A stretch of 64,000 nt of DNA from Datisca glomerata (taxonomy: Eukaryota; Streptophyta; Magnoliopsida; Cucurbitales; Datiscaceae): positions 1,148,043-1,212,042 of the forward strand of contig QANY01002785.1 of assembly GCA_003255025.1 (NCBI GenBank), written 5' to 3'. Shown one piece after another: positions 48,020-60,159 of the stretch (position 1 is its first letter; every line of letters begins with the position of its first letter). The notes beneath the pieces were generated by a model. The model was not told the origin of the DNA. It ran no database searches and was given only the letters and a program-made list of their open reading frames with translations. The position numbers and the translations under genes are program-made.

Positions 48020-48775
48020 TGTTTCTGGAAACCTATCAAACCACGAAGAGGTAAAGCTACACAATTGTATTAGTTATATGTGAATATAACTCTGGAACAA
48101 GCGCATCACCGATTGCTTGCGACTATTTTAAATAAAAATAAAAGAACAAAAAACCTCAGGTACCGAGAATTCATGGTACAAAAGAGTGAAAATGCAACTT
48201 AAAAGGGTACAAAAACAGAGGAAGATTTACTATCTGACTTGGGCACCCATAGCTTGTGTAGTTACAATAGTCCTCGTCGAAAGGATTTGGAAAAGAAAAA
48301 ACGAAACCGTGTTTCAAACATACAAAATTTTAGTTACTCAACTAGTAATCCCGCCAACAATATCGCGTAATGCATTGACGGATTGTAGCTAGATGCCGAA
48401 AAAAAGAACTACAAGATAAAGAAGGCCAACAAAGAAAAGAGAAGCTAATAAAAGATAACAACGTCAACGACGGAAACCTGTCCACTTGATGAACCATAAA
48501 AAGAGCATGTCCACAACATCAAGGAAAAGAGAGACTCAAAATACTCTCAAACTTCCAGCAAACTTTCTAATAGATAAAGTCCCCCCCCCCCCCCCCCCNC
48601 CCCCCCCCGACGATCTCCATGGCATAGTCTCCGGTTTAAGGATTTTTAGTGCCAAAAACAAATGAGTGTGCTTTTTAGTGCTAAAACTTCCTCAACTTTT
48701 CCTAGCCGAAAGAATTAAATATCCACCCGTAACGAAACATAGAAAGAAAATGAATGGCGATATGAACCTGATAAG
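48020..48775 (-). other. 5' untranslated intron of the RSZ gene (inferred)
   Basis: An acceptor TTTCCAG lies 5 bases before the ATG (AAACAATG), and a donor-like CAG|GTTCATATC lies near 48768 next to a GC-richer leader segment (48770-48820). Together they suggest a leader intron of about 740 bp. It includes a run of C with one N at 48581-48608, probably a sequencing gap. Confidence 0.5.
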
Positions 48776-48848
48776 CAATGAAGAACGTAGAAACCCTAGC
48801 AGATCCCCGCGCTCCTTTCCCCTTGTCCCAATTTAGTGCCCCGTTTGG

Positions 48849-48856
48849 CTTTTATA
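48849..48856 (-). promoter_or_regulatory. TATA box of the RSZ gene
   Basis: TATAAAAG on the minus strand, about 30 bp upstream of the presumed leader exon (48770-48820). Confidence 0.55.
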
Positions 48857-48932
48857 CATAGGGAAATTCTCTCACTCCTCGCGAAGCGTTCACATTCAAA
48901 TTTTGCCCCCAATGTTTCATTTTATTTGCTAA

Positions 48933-48960
48933 CTAGTTTGAAGCGTGCGTTGCACAGCTT
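48933..48960 (-). mobile_element. Helitron-like 3' terminus just upstream of the RSZ promoter
   Basis: On the minus strand: GCTGTGCAACGCACGCTTC, then AAACTAG followed by T. A GTGC-AAC-GCAC hairpin a few bases before CTAG|T is the Helitron 3' signature. I could not find the matching 5' TC end, which would lie above 49000. Confidence 0.4.
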
Positions 48961-49453
48961 TGTAGAGTAGGAGATTAAGTTTACTGTTATTTCGTAGAGG
49001 AAAGTATATTGAAATGATAAATTTAAATTTTACGTATTTATTTTTATATTTACTATTCACTATTTAGGAATTATATATCTTTACAACGAATAAAATTTTT
49101 TACAAACACAATAAAATCTCAATTCAATATCATGTATGCAAAATAAAATTATGTCAGCCACAAACCGAATCGCCTATATGTATGAGTATATATATATTAG
49201 GTTTCATGCTGAAACCTCACCCTTCCTTCAGTTTTCTTCTCTCAGTCTAGCAGCTCGACGCCTCAAATGTGATGCGCACCCGATGAGTCAAACCAGCCTT
49301 CCTCAGACCTTTATTCTTCTTATTCCTCTCGTCATAAGCAGCGTCGCACGCAGAGCACGATCGTCTCCTCTCAGCGTCGTGAATAGTGTCACAAGCAGAG
49401 CACAACACCCGATGAGTCAAACCAGCCTTCCTCAGACCTTTATTCTTATTATT
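48961..49453. repeat. spacer with a ~46-bp direct repeat
   Basis: CACCCGATGAGTCAAACCAG and the following CCTTCCTCAGACCTTTATTC occur at about 49278-49322 and again at about 49407-49448, near-identical. An open frame at 49136-49456 spans both and has no recognisable protein features. Confidence 0.7.
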
Positions 49454-49979
49454 TGAAAACCCTAACCCTAATGAGCCTTGATCTAGAATATATATAAATA
49501 ATATTCTATTGACCTAGAAAGGCAATCATTTGATCAATCAATCAATTAATCAAAGTTATGTGAATTCTCTAATTCTCTCTCAAAGTTCTTACTCAAAAAT
49601 CATTATTCAAATCTTTAAATCTCATGTGTTGAGTACATCTAGAGATAGCAAATGATTCTTGATTAATTCTACGTGTCCACACACGTCCTAGTGTATTTGA
49701 GGATTAGTTTCGAAGATCTTAGTGTAGATCTCAAAGTCCGTTCATCGTGGAATCAAATACTTGTTGTTTTACTAGAAGATAGCGAGGACGTTTGATAGAC
49801 TTCAAGAGGTAAAATTCTTTACTTTGAATGTCTATTGATTTAGTGTACAGACATATAATGGTCCGTGTGAAAAATAGTTTTTCACAAAAGTTATTTTTTT
49901 AGATCTGTGGCGTCACGATGTTTTTCAATTAATAAAATTTTAAATAAACTGTCTACGCTGCGTGTCTCGATTTCCAACA
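49454..49979 (+). repeat. copia A copy 2, 5' LTR (truncated)
   Basis: Matches the last ~500 bp of the copy 1 LTR (about 2275-2758), from CTTGATCTAGAATATATA through TCATGTGTTGAGTACATCTAG to TTTCCAACA. The first ~1.3 kb of the LTR is missing. A degenerate primer site follows at 49980. Confidence 0.8.
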
Positions 49980-51895
49980 ATTGACATTAGAAAGGTCTTT
50001 ATATATGTATACATGAAATGTTGTGTGAGTTTTCTTGCACTATTCCATATATATTTTGATATGTATGAATGAATGAATGATTATATTTTTTTGAATGTAT
50101 GGTTAATGATGAATCGTCAAGTGTATGGCTACTTTTGGGTTTAGGCTTTGTTCTTATTTTTCTTTATATCTTGTGTAAGCCGTTTGGGGCATAGGAGAGT
50201 TTTTGTAATTTTATTTTGAATATTATGTTTTAAAATTTCATATGCAAGAAGACGAAGAATGCACGAGACAAATGTGGAGGAGAAGAAGAGGAGGAGCTCC
50301 GTGATGGAACTTCGGTGCCGACGTTGGTGATGACGATGACGGTGACGCCAACAGTGGCAGTAGGCGGCAGTGACCGGGCAGTCGACGGTGGCGGCGGAAC
50401 TGTCTCATTGCCACTGCTGGCGGAAATCCTTGTGATTACCAAGGTACGGGGTGCAGACGCCCTGCTACCGTGTTGTCTATTCCTATGATGCTTCGCGAAA
50501 ACTGTAATCTTATCTTTTTATCTTTTAATTTTTAAATTAATGTAATTTTAAAAGTTAGTTATCAATTTTAATTTTTTAAAAATTAAAATTAATTAATTGA
50601 TTGGGTTTGACCTAAGTTTGATAAGTCATTAAATTATTTATTAACTAATCAAATTCAATTCATTTTAAAAAATATAATTAATGGTATTATTTACTTAGAA
50701 AAATGGTTTTTCTTAATTAAAAAGGGTTTTGATTAAAGCTTGAAGGTTATGATGAATCTAATAGAAAAGGAGCATCTTTTGGAAATATGTATTATTGAAG
50801 CCCACTTTGTAATTTTTTCTAATTTTTTCAAAGGTTATAAATTTAGAATACTCAATAGTCACTTAGTTCATCATTTGTTTATTTATTTAAATAAATAGAT
50901 ATTATTTTGATTAACAACATGACCATGCATTAATTGATCCATGTCATATATGACAGCTTTATTTGATCATGCATCTCATTAATATAAACATGATTTATTA
51001 AGATTGTTTTAATTATGTTTATATGGATTGCTTTGTAAAATTAACTACTTGTAAACTACTAAATTTTAATTAGTTAAACTTGGTAATCACACCACTCTAA
51101 AAGCATGCATTTAGTTAGGCCTTTAGGATAAATGACTTTAATTAAAATTATTTTATTAAATTTAGATGAATGTTATCAATTGATTATTCTAAGTTCACCT
51201 AAATTTTTCTTAGGCTCTTTAGAAGGTTAAATGAACTTAGGTCAACTAGATTGGATTAATAATTAATTTACATCCATAGGGTTATTGTAACTAGTAATTC
51301 TTTTAGAATTAATTGATTAGTTAATTAGAAACATATATTGTAAAATAGTGAATGAGAGAAGGCTGACATGCCAATGTGACCAATGATCTCCATTATTAGT
51401 ACAACAACATGAGATATGGTGAGGGCCGCGAGACGGTTTTATTTTCATCCCCTTAACAAAGGTTTCAAACTGTATCAATATCGAGGTTTACTTCTTATGA
51501 AGATAGGACTAAGTAATATATTTTAGACTTGACCGACCCTAAGATGGTATTTTCTAAATTAAGTCAAAGATTTCAAAATAATGGGTTACACTTACAAAGT
51601 CATAATTAAGCTTTGATTGGATAATTATGATTTGATCAAATAAACTATAGCTTAATATTAAAAGGAAAAACATGAGATGTTTTAAGTTTTGATTAATAAT
51701 TATGAGAATATCTCATAGACAATTTAAAATTAATATGACCGACCCTAAGGTAACACATTAATTGTTGGGTTGTCTTATCGTGGATTAGTAATTGTTAAGT
51801 TTATTTATTTGATATGTTGCATTCATGCATCACATTTATTTTTTGAATTTTTTTATATTTATTTCAATTATTTTGAATGGTGCGTATTTTATTTC
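49980..51895 (+). other. leader of copia A copy 2
   Basis: Aligns in pieces with 2771-4245. It has its own GC-rich segment at 50270-50470 with GGTGACGGC/GGCGG-type words, where copy 1 also has one. Noncoding. Confidence 0.6.
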
Positions 51896-53230
51896 TTTTC
51901 AGCTTTTCTTGCACTAAAAAAACTCAATGGTGATAATATTATAAGATAAAAATCAAATTGAAGAGCCCGCTGCCGATGCTCTGAAAAATGTTCGGGATAA
52001 ATATGATGCTTGGATTATAAATTCAGGGGCTACCATTGGATGTGCGAAGTCAAGTTAGAATTATACTTGAATCACTCACACCTACTTTTTCTGCATTCCC
52101 TGCCAACTAGAATAAGTTGCAGTTCAACAAAACCACATTGTTGAATGAACTAGAGAATTTTGGGTCACTCAACAAGAGTATGACCAAAGAGGGTGAAGTA
52201 CACGTTCCTAAGCAAAAACCATCTTCCACTGCTGTTAATAGTAACAAAAGGAAGAAGAACAATTGTAAGGACAAAAGTAAGAATAAGAAAAGAAATAAAG
52301 TCAAGAAGTCACCTAAAGGCCAAGAAGAAAAAGAAAGACAACAACTCCAAGAAGAAAGAACCCAAGGGAAAATGTTTCCATTGTGGAGTTGAAGGTCATT
52401 GGAAGAGAAAATATAACAAGTATCTTTCTGAACTGAAAAATAAAGGTAAATTTGATTTACTTATACTTGAAGCTTGTTTAGTGGTTTATGATTTGTCATC
52501 CTGGATTATAGATTCAGGAGCCACTAATTATGTATGTTCTTTGCAGATGCTTGATTCTTCAAGGGGGTTTGCTGATGGCAAGGTGATAATGAAAGTTGGT
52601 AGTGGTGCGCTCGTTTCAGCAAAAGCATTAGGAACAATGCGTTTAAGTTTTAGAAATAAATTTCTTATTTTGAACAATGTTTATTTTATTATGTGATTTT
52701 CTAAAAAATTAATTTCTTTATCTTTGTTGCATGAACTTGATGTTTCTTTTAAATAATAATATGTTTATTATTTCAAAAAATGATTCTAATATTTGTCATG
52801 CAAAAGTTTCAAACGGAATGTATATATTTAAACTGATTGAATGAACATTAAATAATTTAGAATTATTTAAAGTAGTAAATCCAAAAAGTAACAAACGAAA
52901 AAAAGTTTCTCAAGAAGATGATACGTATCATTGGCATCTTAGGTTGAGACATTTTAATCTTGATAGAATAAACTGAGTAATAAAGCATGGTGCTTTGAGA
53001 AAATTAAAAATTAGAACTCTTCCAGTTTGTGAATCATGTCTAGAGAGTGAAAGAACCAAGTGACCTTTCTCTACAAAGGGCCAAAAAGCCAAAGAACCAC
53101 TTGAACTAGTACATAGTGACGTCTGTGGACTGATCAATGTGCAAGCTAGAGGTGGATATGGGTATTTCGTCACTTTTATTGACAATTACGCAAGATATGG
53201 TTATACTTACCTAATGCATAGAAAGCTTGA
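51896..53230 (+). pseudogene. copia A copy 2 gag, protease and integrase start, truncated
   Basis: Gag begins FLALKKLNGDN (about 51900) and has a large internal deletion. The rest continues LLNELENFGSLNKSMTKEGE (52117-52392). The zinc knuckle reads CFHCGVEGHWKRKY, with the last cysteine changed to tyrosine. The protease motif WIIDSGATNYVC (about 52495-52535) is intact, unlike copy 1. GAG-pre-integrase CESCLESERTK and integrase HSDVCGLINVQARGGYGYF follow. The element stops at LMHRKLEKKK near 53230, with no RT, RNase H or 3' LTR. Confidence 0.85.
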
Positions 53231-54439
53231 GAAGAAAAAAAGACCAAGAAGAGTCGCATGTTGAGTGGGAAAGAGGAAGGAAGAATACATGATGTAGGAG
53301 GGCGCGGTAAAACTTTTTAGTTTTAGGGTTTTTACCTGTAAAAGTTACTTTTTTTTGGAAAACAATCAATAAAAATTGAAATCAATGAGATTTGAACTTT
53401 GGACGCTTTTTTAAAGAGTTAGCTCGCTTACACTGAACTAAACATAAAGAAACTACTTATGTTTGTTAAATAAGGTATTTAACGATGTGGTTCGGCTATA
53501 AGTAGTTTTTAGTTATGAGAATCGTAAACCAAACTGCATCTTCAGTGTTTGCTGTAACAAAGTCGATGTAAACTAAATTAATATAGCATACTGAACAAAC
53601 CATGTCAGTTTGATTCAGTTTAGTCGGTTTCGTCAGTTTTCTTCAATTTTATTTACACCTCATACTTCTAATTTCCTTCAAGTCGGTAATCATGAACAAT
53701 GGATCATGGCTCTTAGTAGATTTGAGAACCCCGCAATTGGTCATTGACTAGATCAAGCCATCGTTAAGATCTAGACCAGTTGACAGTTTGTTCAAATCGA
53801 GTCGTCTAATCAGATCTGAACGGTCTATATCTGATTACAACTCAAGTGTGATATGAGCCGTCCAGTTTTTTTCAAACCTAATCTATGAAGAATGTACCCA
53901 AGAATGATCAGACATGTGGATTTGGATTTTGTACAGTTGGATGACCAAACATAGTTCAATAACCAATTTAGAGGAAAGTTTGGCCCGAAAAATCTGTCCA
54001 ATGAGGTAGAGGGGTCTAAATACCATATGGGTTGGGATTCACATGTCAAAACCAACCCGACTAAGACTGAGGCTTGTTGTAGTGGCTAAGGTTCATCCCA
54101 GTCACCATTTGTAGAAGAATCTTATAAGAATGGATCCACTTGATTTAAGAAAGAAAACTGTTCAAGGGAGTATTTTTTCATCAAGCTAGGAAACTTGGTC
54201 AATCTTTATAGATAGGGTTACTTGGATTAATATATCTATTTTAATTTGTCTAAGGATTTTTATACCCCTTTTTGAAAACAAGGAATTTTATATCTCAGGC
54301 CCATCAACTTCACATCACCCCTTACAATCTCCCTCTCCCCTCATCATTTCTTTTTCTTTCTCAATGCACATGTCAAATCAATTTAATAAATATTTTCTTC
54401 TTCTTCTTCTTCTTTATATTTCCATGAAGCTTTTTTTTC
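53231..54439. other. noncoding flank after copia A copy 2
   Basis: No coding sequence recognised. 53590-53640 has CAGTTTGATTCAGTTTAGTC low-complexity words. The minus-strand frame at 53825-54055 has no motif. Confidence 0.35.
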
Positions 54440-55035
54440 TATTTGAAGGGTTTAATTAGTTTTTTATGACTACTTTAATCCTTCAAATAATTGTTTTTTT
54501 TTGTCAGCCAACACTCATACATCAAGTGACTACTTGAAGGGTTCAAGTAGTTATTTATGACTACTTGAAGGGTTCAAGTAGTTATTTATGACTACTTGAA
54601 GGGTTCTAGTAGTTGTTTTTTTTGTCAATCAATTACTCATACACCAGTTGACTACTAGCAAGGTTCAAGTAGTTGTTTATGACTACTTGAACCCTTCAAG
54701 TACTTGTTTTAACTATTTGAAAAGTTCAAGTAGTTATATTTTAGTCAATTACTCATACACCAGGTGACTACTTGAAAGGTTCATGTAGTTGTTTATGACT
54801 ACTTGAACCCTTCAAGTAGTTCTTGTTTGTTTGATCAGTCAGCAACCCAAACGCTAGTGATTACTTGAAGGTATCAAATAGTTTTTTATGACTACTTGAA
54901 CCCTTCAAGTATCTTTTTATGACTATTTGAACCCTTCAAGTAGTTATTTTTTTATCAGTCAGCAACCCAAACAATAGGTGACTACTTGAAGGGTTTAAGT
55001 AGATGTTTATGACTAATTGAAAGGTTCACGTATTA
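54440..55035. repeat. tandem array of palindromic ACTACTTGAA/TTCAAGTAGT units
   Basis: More than ten copies of the imperfect palindrome GACTACTTGAA(GGG/CCC)TTCAAGTAG, separated by T-rich spacers and, roughly every 110-125 bp, by a linker such as GTCAGCAACCCAAAC or CAATTACTCATACACCAG. This gives a higher-order repeat. Confidence 0.85.
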
Positions 55036-56383
55036 TATGTTTTCCCTGAGATACACATGTATTTTTCGTCTCTTTCAGTTGAATTCTAGAACGAAAAGTA
55101 TAATTCTTTTAATGTATAAACTCGTATAATACATGTAATTATTAACATAGCTCTTGACAAATAGTTATTGTTTCCTCTCACATTAGTTTACTTTGCAAAA
55201 AACACTCCCGTGACATAATCACTGGAGTGTACTATATTGGATACGACACCAGTGTCAAGTTAACACTTCTAAGATCATTCTTGTGTTGTTCTTAGAACAA
55301 ATCATCCAACGATATATGAAAATCATTTAACAGTAATTTTGAGCATCTATAATACGGATAACCTCGACTGAGTCGAACTGCATGATTCAAAAATAAATAA
55401 TTTTATAACTTTTTTAGTTTGCTTTACTGGGGTCGTCCATATCTGATATGCAATCCTTAAACAAAAAACTACTCTGTTACTAGCTTACCCAATGATAGTT
55501 AGTTAATTCATGTACAACCAAAATATAAGAAGTATTAAACAAGAGTAATATGAGTATTCAACGGTTAAACTTCGGTAAATAATAAGAAGTACACAAAAGT
55601 TCAGATACTTACACACTTTCATTTGAAAAATTCAAGTACATTACTGTTACTTTGCAAAAAGACGCCTCTAGACCCCAAATCCTAAATCTTCAATCCTAAA
55701 ATAGTAAACCCTAACCATAAATTGAGGATTTGAGGAGGTATGTTCTATCGCCTTCTTGGATTATTGTTGATGACTCTTGGATACTGAATGGTGCTTCAAA
55801 TGGGTTGTTTTCTATTTCTAGTGCTTATTCTATGTCGTGGGTTAATCATGCATTTCAGGTTTTTACCTTTTGAATTTAGGGTGGTTAGGTTTCTTCGTGT
55901 GTTCTTCATGATTTTTTTGTCTCCTATAAAGCCTTTTCGTCTTAGAAGCCTAGGTTGAATGGGGTGGTTTAGTAACTTGCTCCACCTTTGTTTTTCGTCA
56001 TTAGGCTGATCGGCCATATCTGCTATTTTTTTTTGTAAAGGGCCATTTCTCTACACAGATGGCCAAAATAGGCCATTTGTGTAGTTCTCCCTTTAGTTTA
56101 GGCATGAATTTTTAGTTTTTTGAGCCTCCCATTTGATCATCTTTTCTCTCTTCCTTTCTCTGTTTTTAGATTGTAAATTTAGAAAAATAGAATCTAGACA
56201 TTTTAATTATACTTGAAGTGTTTTTTAAATGATCTATTTAGAACTTGGATTATGAATATGAATATGTTGAGGTATGTTTTTAATGATCTTTATAGTTATA
56301 TCCATCATATATTGTTATATTAATATAAATATTTGTTAAATGTATAGCCGTATATTTTATACCGAACTTTTCAAACGAAAACG
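55036..56383. other. mixed noncoding stretch
   Basis: 55675-55735 contains telomere-like CCCTAA/TCCTAAA words. 55760-55840 reads SWILNGASNGLFSISSAYSM in one frame, reminiscent of the C-terminal zf-RVT region of plant LINEs (W..NxxGxFSVKSAY), but too short to be sure. Confidence 0.35.
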
Positions 56384-56814
56384 TGTAATACCCGTTTAAT
56401 ACTCGTATGTGAACTTTTACGTATTACGTATTATTGACTAGATTTTTAGCAAATGTTTGACTGTTTAGTACACGAACTATAAAGAAGACGACGTGGTGAT
56501 AAACTAAAGAAGACGAAGTCAAAGAAATATGACGTAATAGTCAAAAGTAAATCAAATTTGATAGCGGCAGTTACCATTATCTTCATGATTTGATAAACGA
56601 TCATTATCAGAATAAATATTCATTATATCACCATTAAATGGTTGTAAAATGGGCATGGAGGAAAATGACTATATATACCACTATATGTATTGAAATGAGG
56701 CAATTCAATTGAAGTGAAGAGAATTTTATTAATTTTCTCTCACTTCTTTTAGCTTTCAAAGTTTATTCTTGAATTTGATCACCTGAATTTAGTAGGGGGA
56801 GAAATTCCTTTGCA
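56384..56814 (+). repeat. gypsy-type LTR, 431 bp
   Basis: Starts TGTAATACCCG and ends TTTGCA. It is followed by AATTGGTGCTTTCTTTGATA, matching the primer-site region after the LARD 5' LTR. Bases 56880-57190 look like the start of a gag (MPRSSATHNIEKRNN, then ILARIIEF and a coiled HALQDQVATLKWEV), broken by stops. Confidence 0.6.
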
Positions 56815-57196
56815 AATTGGTGCTTTCTTTGATAGCCGAACTCAAGGAGAAAAAAGTTTTTCATTAAGAAGCATTGAGGATGCCAAGATCAAGTGCCACT
56901 CATAACATTGAGAAAAGGAACAATCCACAAAGTCATCATGACAGAGGAATCATGATGTATCTGCCATCCTTGAAACTATACTAGCCAGGATCATAGAGTT
57001 TGAGAACTAGAATGTCATAACCCTACACACAACTCTACACGCGCTACAAGATCAGGTTGCTACCCTGAAGTGGGAAGTTATGCAAACCCGAAATGAAATG
57101 AGCCAACCTCTTCGAGAGAATATGCACAAGAGTTAAGGTGTCGCGACAAGGGGCATGCTGGGCGGAACCTGAATAATGATCAAGAATTGAACGGGG

Positions 57197-57345
57197 AGGG
57201 TTGATAACTCTAAGATTATAGAGTTATGTTAGCATTCCTAAGATTATAATGGTTTTTTACGTAGTCCAAATGGCGCTAAAAGCAAAAAGGAGATTCTTGT
57301 GCGCCAGATCCATTATTCCAGGTGTCCACAACGCCTGCCTTTCGT
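57197..57345 (+). repeat. LTR fragment related to 63617-64000
   Basis: Shares TGATAACTCTAAGATT(A/T)TAGAGTTAT and TTTTTTACGTAGTCCAA(A/C)TGGC, plus a further GCGC(C/T)...CCATTATTCCA/CCTTTATTCCA segment, with the window end. About 230 bp between the first two words at 63650-63900 are absent here. Confidence 0.65.
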
Positions 57346-57639
57346 GGTTGCCAGCTCTTGGAAGCTCAACACGTGTCCTAGCATTAAGGAGAAACCCTAA
57401 TCCTGAGGCTTGTATCAAAGGAAAGTACATCTATTTTTAGGAGGAGGATTGGATATAGGTAAAAGGAGCTGACATTGCTTTGTATGAAAGAGACTTTGCG
57501 TAGAAAGGGTAGAGGAAGAAGACCATAGAAAGGGAAGAAGGAATTGGAGGAAGAAGACAAAGTCTTAGAATAATTTGTTTATTTTTTTTATCTTTTCTCT
57601 CTCTTTTTTACCTCATTCACTCCTTGTTTTGACTTCATG

Positions 57640-58353
57640 GAAATTGGATATTCTATTTTTTACATTTGAGCTCATTATGAGCTAAACACTTGGTGGCTAG
57701 TATGGTAATATGAACTTGAATTTTACTTTATCTTATCAATGATGTTCCTGTTGTTAAGCTCTTTTTGATATTTCAATTAAGTAAGCTTAAAGTTAATTTC
57801 TATTAGTGATTGGCCATCTCTATTGGAATGCAAGATAGATGAAGATCTGAACGAACTTAGTTTTGGAATAGACTTAATTAATGCTTGAGTTATTAAATCA
57901 AATACATGAATATGGAATCGTGTAGATTTAAATACTTTGTGTACATAGACATATGAACTTACCATGCACCTCTTTAGCGGGAACCTAATGAACCAACCCC
58001 AAACCCTACTAAGCTTAAACATGAGGTAGTTAAGGCTGTAGTTACTAAGCTTAAATAGTTTTATTGAGCCTAAGAGCTAATGTAGTGATCATACTAGCCC
58101 TCTCTCATTAGATATCTCGCTAATATTAATTAATTTCTTGCTCTGCAATTGTAATTTTATTTCACTATTTTAATTTTATTAATTTCACTTTAATTTTAAT
58201 CATATCAATCAATCATTATTGTTACTACCCTTTCTTACAGGTTACATATGTTTTGGTCATAATTATTGCATATCTGCTTAGTCCTTGTGGAGACTGACTC
58301 GTATTCACTACTTTATTACTTGTAAAACGATACGTGTAAACACACAATTCACA
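57640..58353 (+). repeat. Athila-like LTR, 3' part
   Basis: Ends ACACACAATTCACACA and is followed by AAGTTTCTGGTGTCGTTGTC (58358-58377), a drifted form of the TTTTTGGCGCCGTTGCCGGGGA primer region of Athila/Tat-type gypsy elements. The left boundary is unclear. Confidence 0.6.
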
Positions 58354-58473
58354 CAATAAGTTTCTGGTGTCGTTGTCGAGGACTAGATATAGAATATATT
58401 TATTTAGACCAAGTAGAATTTAATTTGTAAGTTTCTTCGTTGAATTTGTGTCCCTGCTTTACTTTCAGGAAAA

Positions 58474-59000
58474 TGGAATTTATTATATGCGGGGAGTAAC
58501 TATAGGACTTCATTTTTTATCTAGAGATAGGCAAAACTTTGAGACAATTAAGAAGAGAACAAAGAGGTTTAACTGCTATAGAAGAAATGGTTGCACCTGT
58601 TGAGGATGAAGTTGCATTAAATGAAAGGAATCAACAATGAAATCAAGCAAACAATGGCAACAATGTCATTGTAATGGATGATGATGGAGAGAGATCCCTT
58701 AGAGACTATGTCATACTCCAACCATATGCTATGAACCCTAGCATAGTGTGACCTGAAATACAAGCCCCTCAATTTGAGTTAAATCCAGTAATGTTTCAAA
58801 TGCTACAAACGGTGGGAGAATTCAATGGCTTACCATCTGAAGATCCTCAATTACATCTTAGACTGTTTATGGAAGTGAGTGATGCTTTCAAAATTCCTGG
58901 AGCCATTGAAGATGTTTTAAGGATGAGGTTATTCCCTTATTCTTTAAGAGACAGAGCAAATGCTATTACAATAAGAAACTCTCACATGTTCCCAAAATGA
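58474..59000 (+). pseudogene. Athila-like gypsy gag fragment
   Basis: The frame at 58791-59000 reads MFQMLQTVGEFNGLPSEDP, LHLRLFMEVSDAFKI and LRMRLFPYSLRDRA, the conserved N-terminal gag block of Athila-type elements (..GLPxEDPxxHLxxFLExxDxFK..LRLFPFSLRDRAxxWL). It breaks off right after RDRA. Upstream, 58474-58790 encodes related sequence (ERSLRDYVILQPYAMNPSIV) with a few stops. Confidence 0.85.
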
Positions 59001-59380
59001 TAGGATAATCATTAGATTTCACTAAAATATTACCCTTAGAGTTTTAATACAATTGATAAATATTCGGGAAATTACAAATGTACTGTTCATTGGACCCCAT
59101 TACACTTGGCCAAGTTCATTCACTGATGTGTAATGATCATAATTACTTTCTTTTAAAGTTGTACGCCATTTTGTTTTTTTTTTTCATTTTTCTTTGCCTC
59201 TTGGGAATACGTGATACACGAATTCTAGACACGCTTTCATCAGGTAAGAGTCATTTTAACCACAACTGTCGCGACTATTAATTTTCCATTCTCTCTTCAT
59301 CATATCCTTTCATTTAAGCTCATCCTTCCATTGTCCAGTCATTTTAATACATCTTTCCACTATCATTTTATCATTTTAGT
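59001..59380. other. spacer between gypsy fragments
   Basis: Nothing recognised. Confidence 0.35.
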
Positions 59381-59835
59381 ATGCCTTTTGAGATTGGAGT
59401 AAATTCATTCACTGTTTCAAATCCGTGCCCTATTTATAGGACTCAATTACTCGACATTCATTCACCTTTCTCTTTCTATTGCTATAAGTTCTTCGTTTTC
59501 TTTGCTCCCTTCCTATTTTTCGTCTCTCTTCTATTTTTTGAGACTATGGATGAGGAAACCATATTTCTCCCACCATCTGTAGGGTTAGAAATGAACCTGA
59601 ATTTAGGGAGTTTATGAGGATTTACCTAGACGCCTTTCTCGCTGATGTACTTTGTTTCCTTGGTGAGAGCGGGGCAGTAAACATTCCGCATAGGCCCCCT
59701 GCTGAACTTAGCTTTCACCCCATGTATGTAGCTTTAGGTTTTAAGTTTCCCGTTTCTCCTTTCTTCCAAGACTTTTTTAGTCATTATGTCTTAGCTCCTT
59801 CCCAATTTAGCCAAACTCCTATAGAATTGTTCTAG
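59381..59835 (+). pseudogene. gypsy-type transposon N-terminal protein fragment
   Basis: Two adjoining frames (59381-59617 and 59614-59835). The second reads VNIPHRPPAELSFHPMYVAL, then GFKFPVSPFFQDFFSHYVLA and PSQFSQTPIELF. This resembles the plant gypsy-type transposon domain with GLRFPLxPFxxxFLxxxxLAPxQLxPNxW. It stops at 59835. The assignment rests on this one block. Confidence 0.5.
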
Positions 59836-59949
59836 GCTTTGAAGTTGTTGAAAATGGTCAAGTGTGTGAATATTGCTAAATTAATAAAATGGCTAATTAA
59901 GTAGAAATGACCCCGTGTGTGAAAATGACTTGAAAATGTCATGATAGTG

Positions 59950-60150
59950 AATGGAGCCCCTGGGTAGCGATTGGGCTCCAATCGCTAGAGGATATGGCCC
60001 AATTTTCATGTCCTTGTGTCAAGCCAAAAATTGGCTTGACACATGGTGAGTCGCTATGCCAAGATAGCAATTAGGGGCCTCGGGTAGCGTTTAGGCCCCA
60101 ATTGCCAGAGGACATGGCCCAATCGCCATGTCCTTCTGTCAAACCAAAAG
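59950..60150. repeat. two tandem copies of a ~118-bp unit
   Basis: TGGGTAGCGATTGGGCTCCAATCGCTAGAGGATATGGCCCAAT is repeated as CGGGTAGCGTTTAGGCCCCAATTGCCAGAGGACATGGCCCAAT, starting about 59962 and 60079. Each copy is itself rich in inverted words (AGCGATTGG/CCAATCGCT). Confidence 0.8.
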
Positions 60151-60159
60151 TTGTATACT

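Noticed and set aside
48581..48608. Poly-C tract with N as a structural motif
   Set aside because: An N within a homopolymer run suggests a sequencing or assembly gap.
54440..55035. CRISPR-like array
   Set aside because: Repeats are palindromic and spacers are not unique; the genome is a plant nuclear one.
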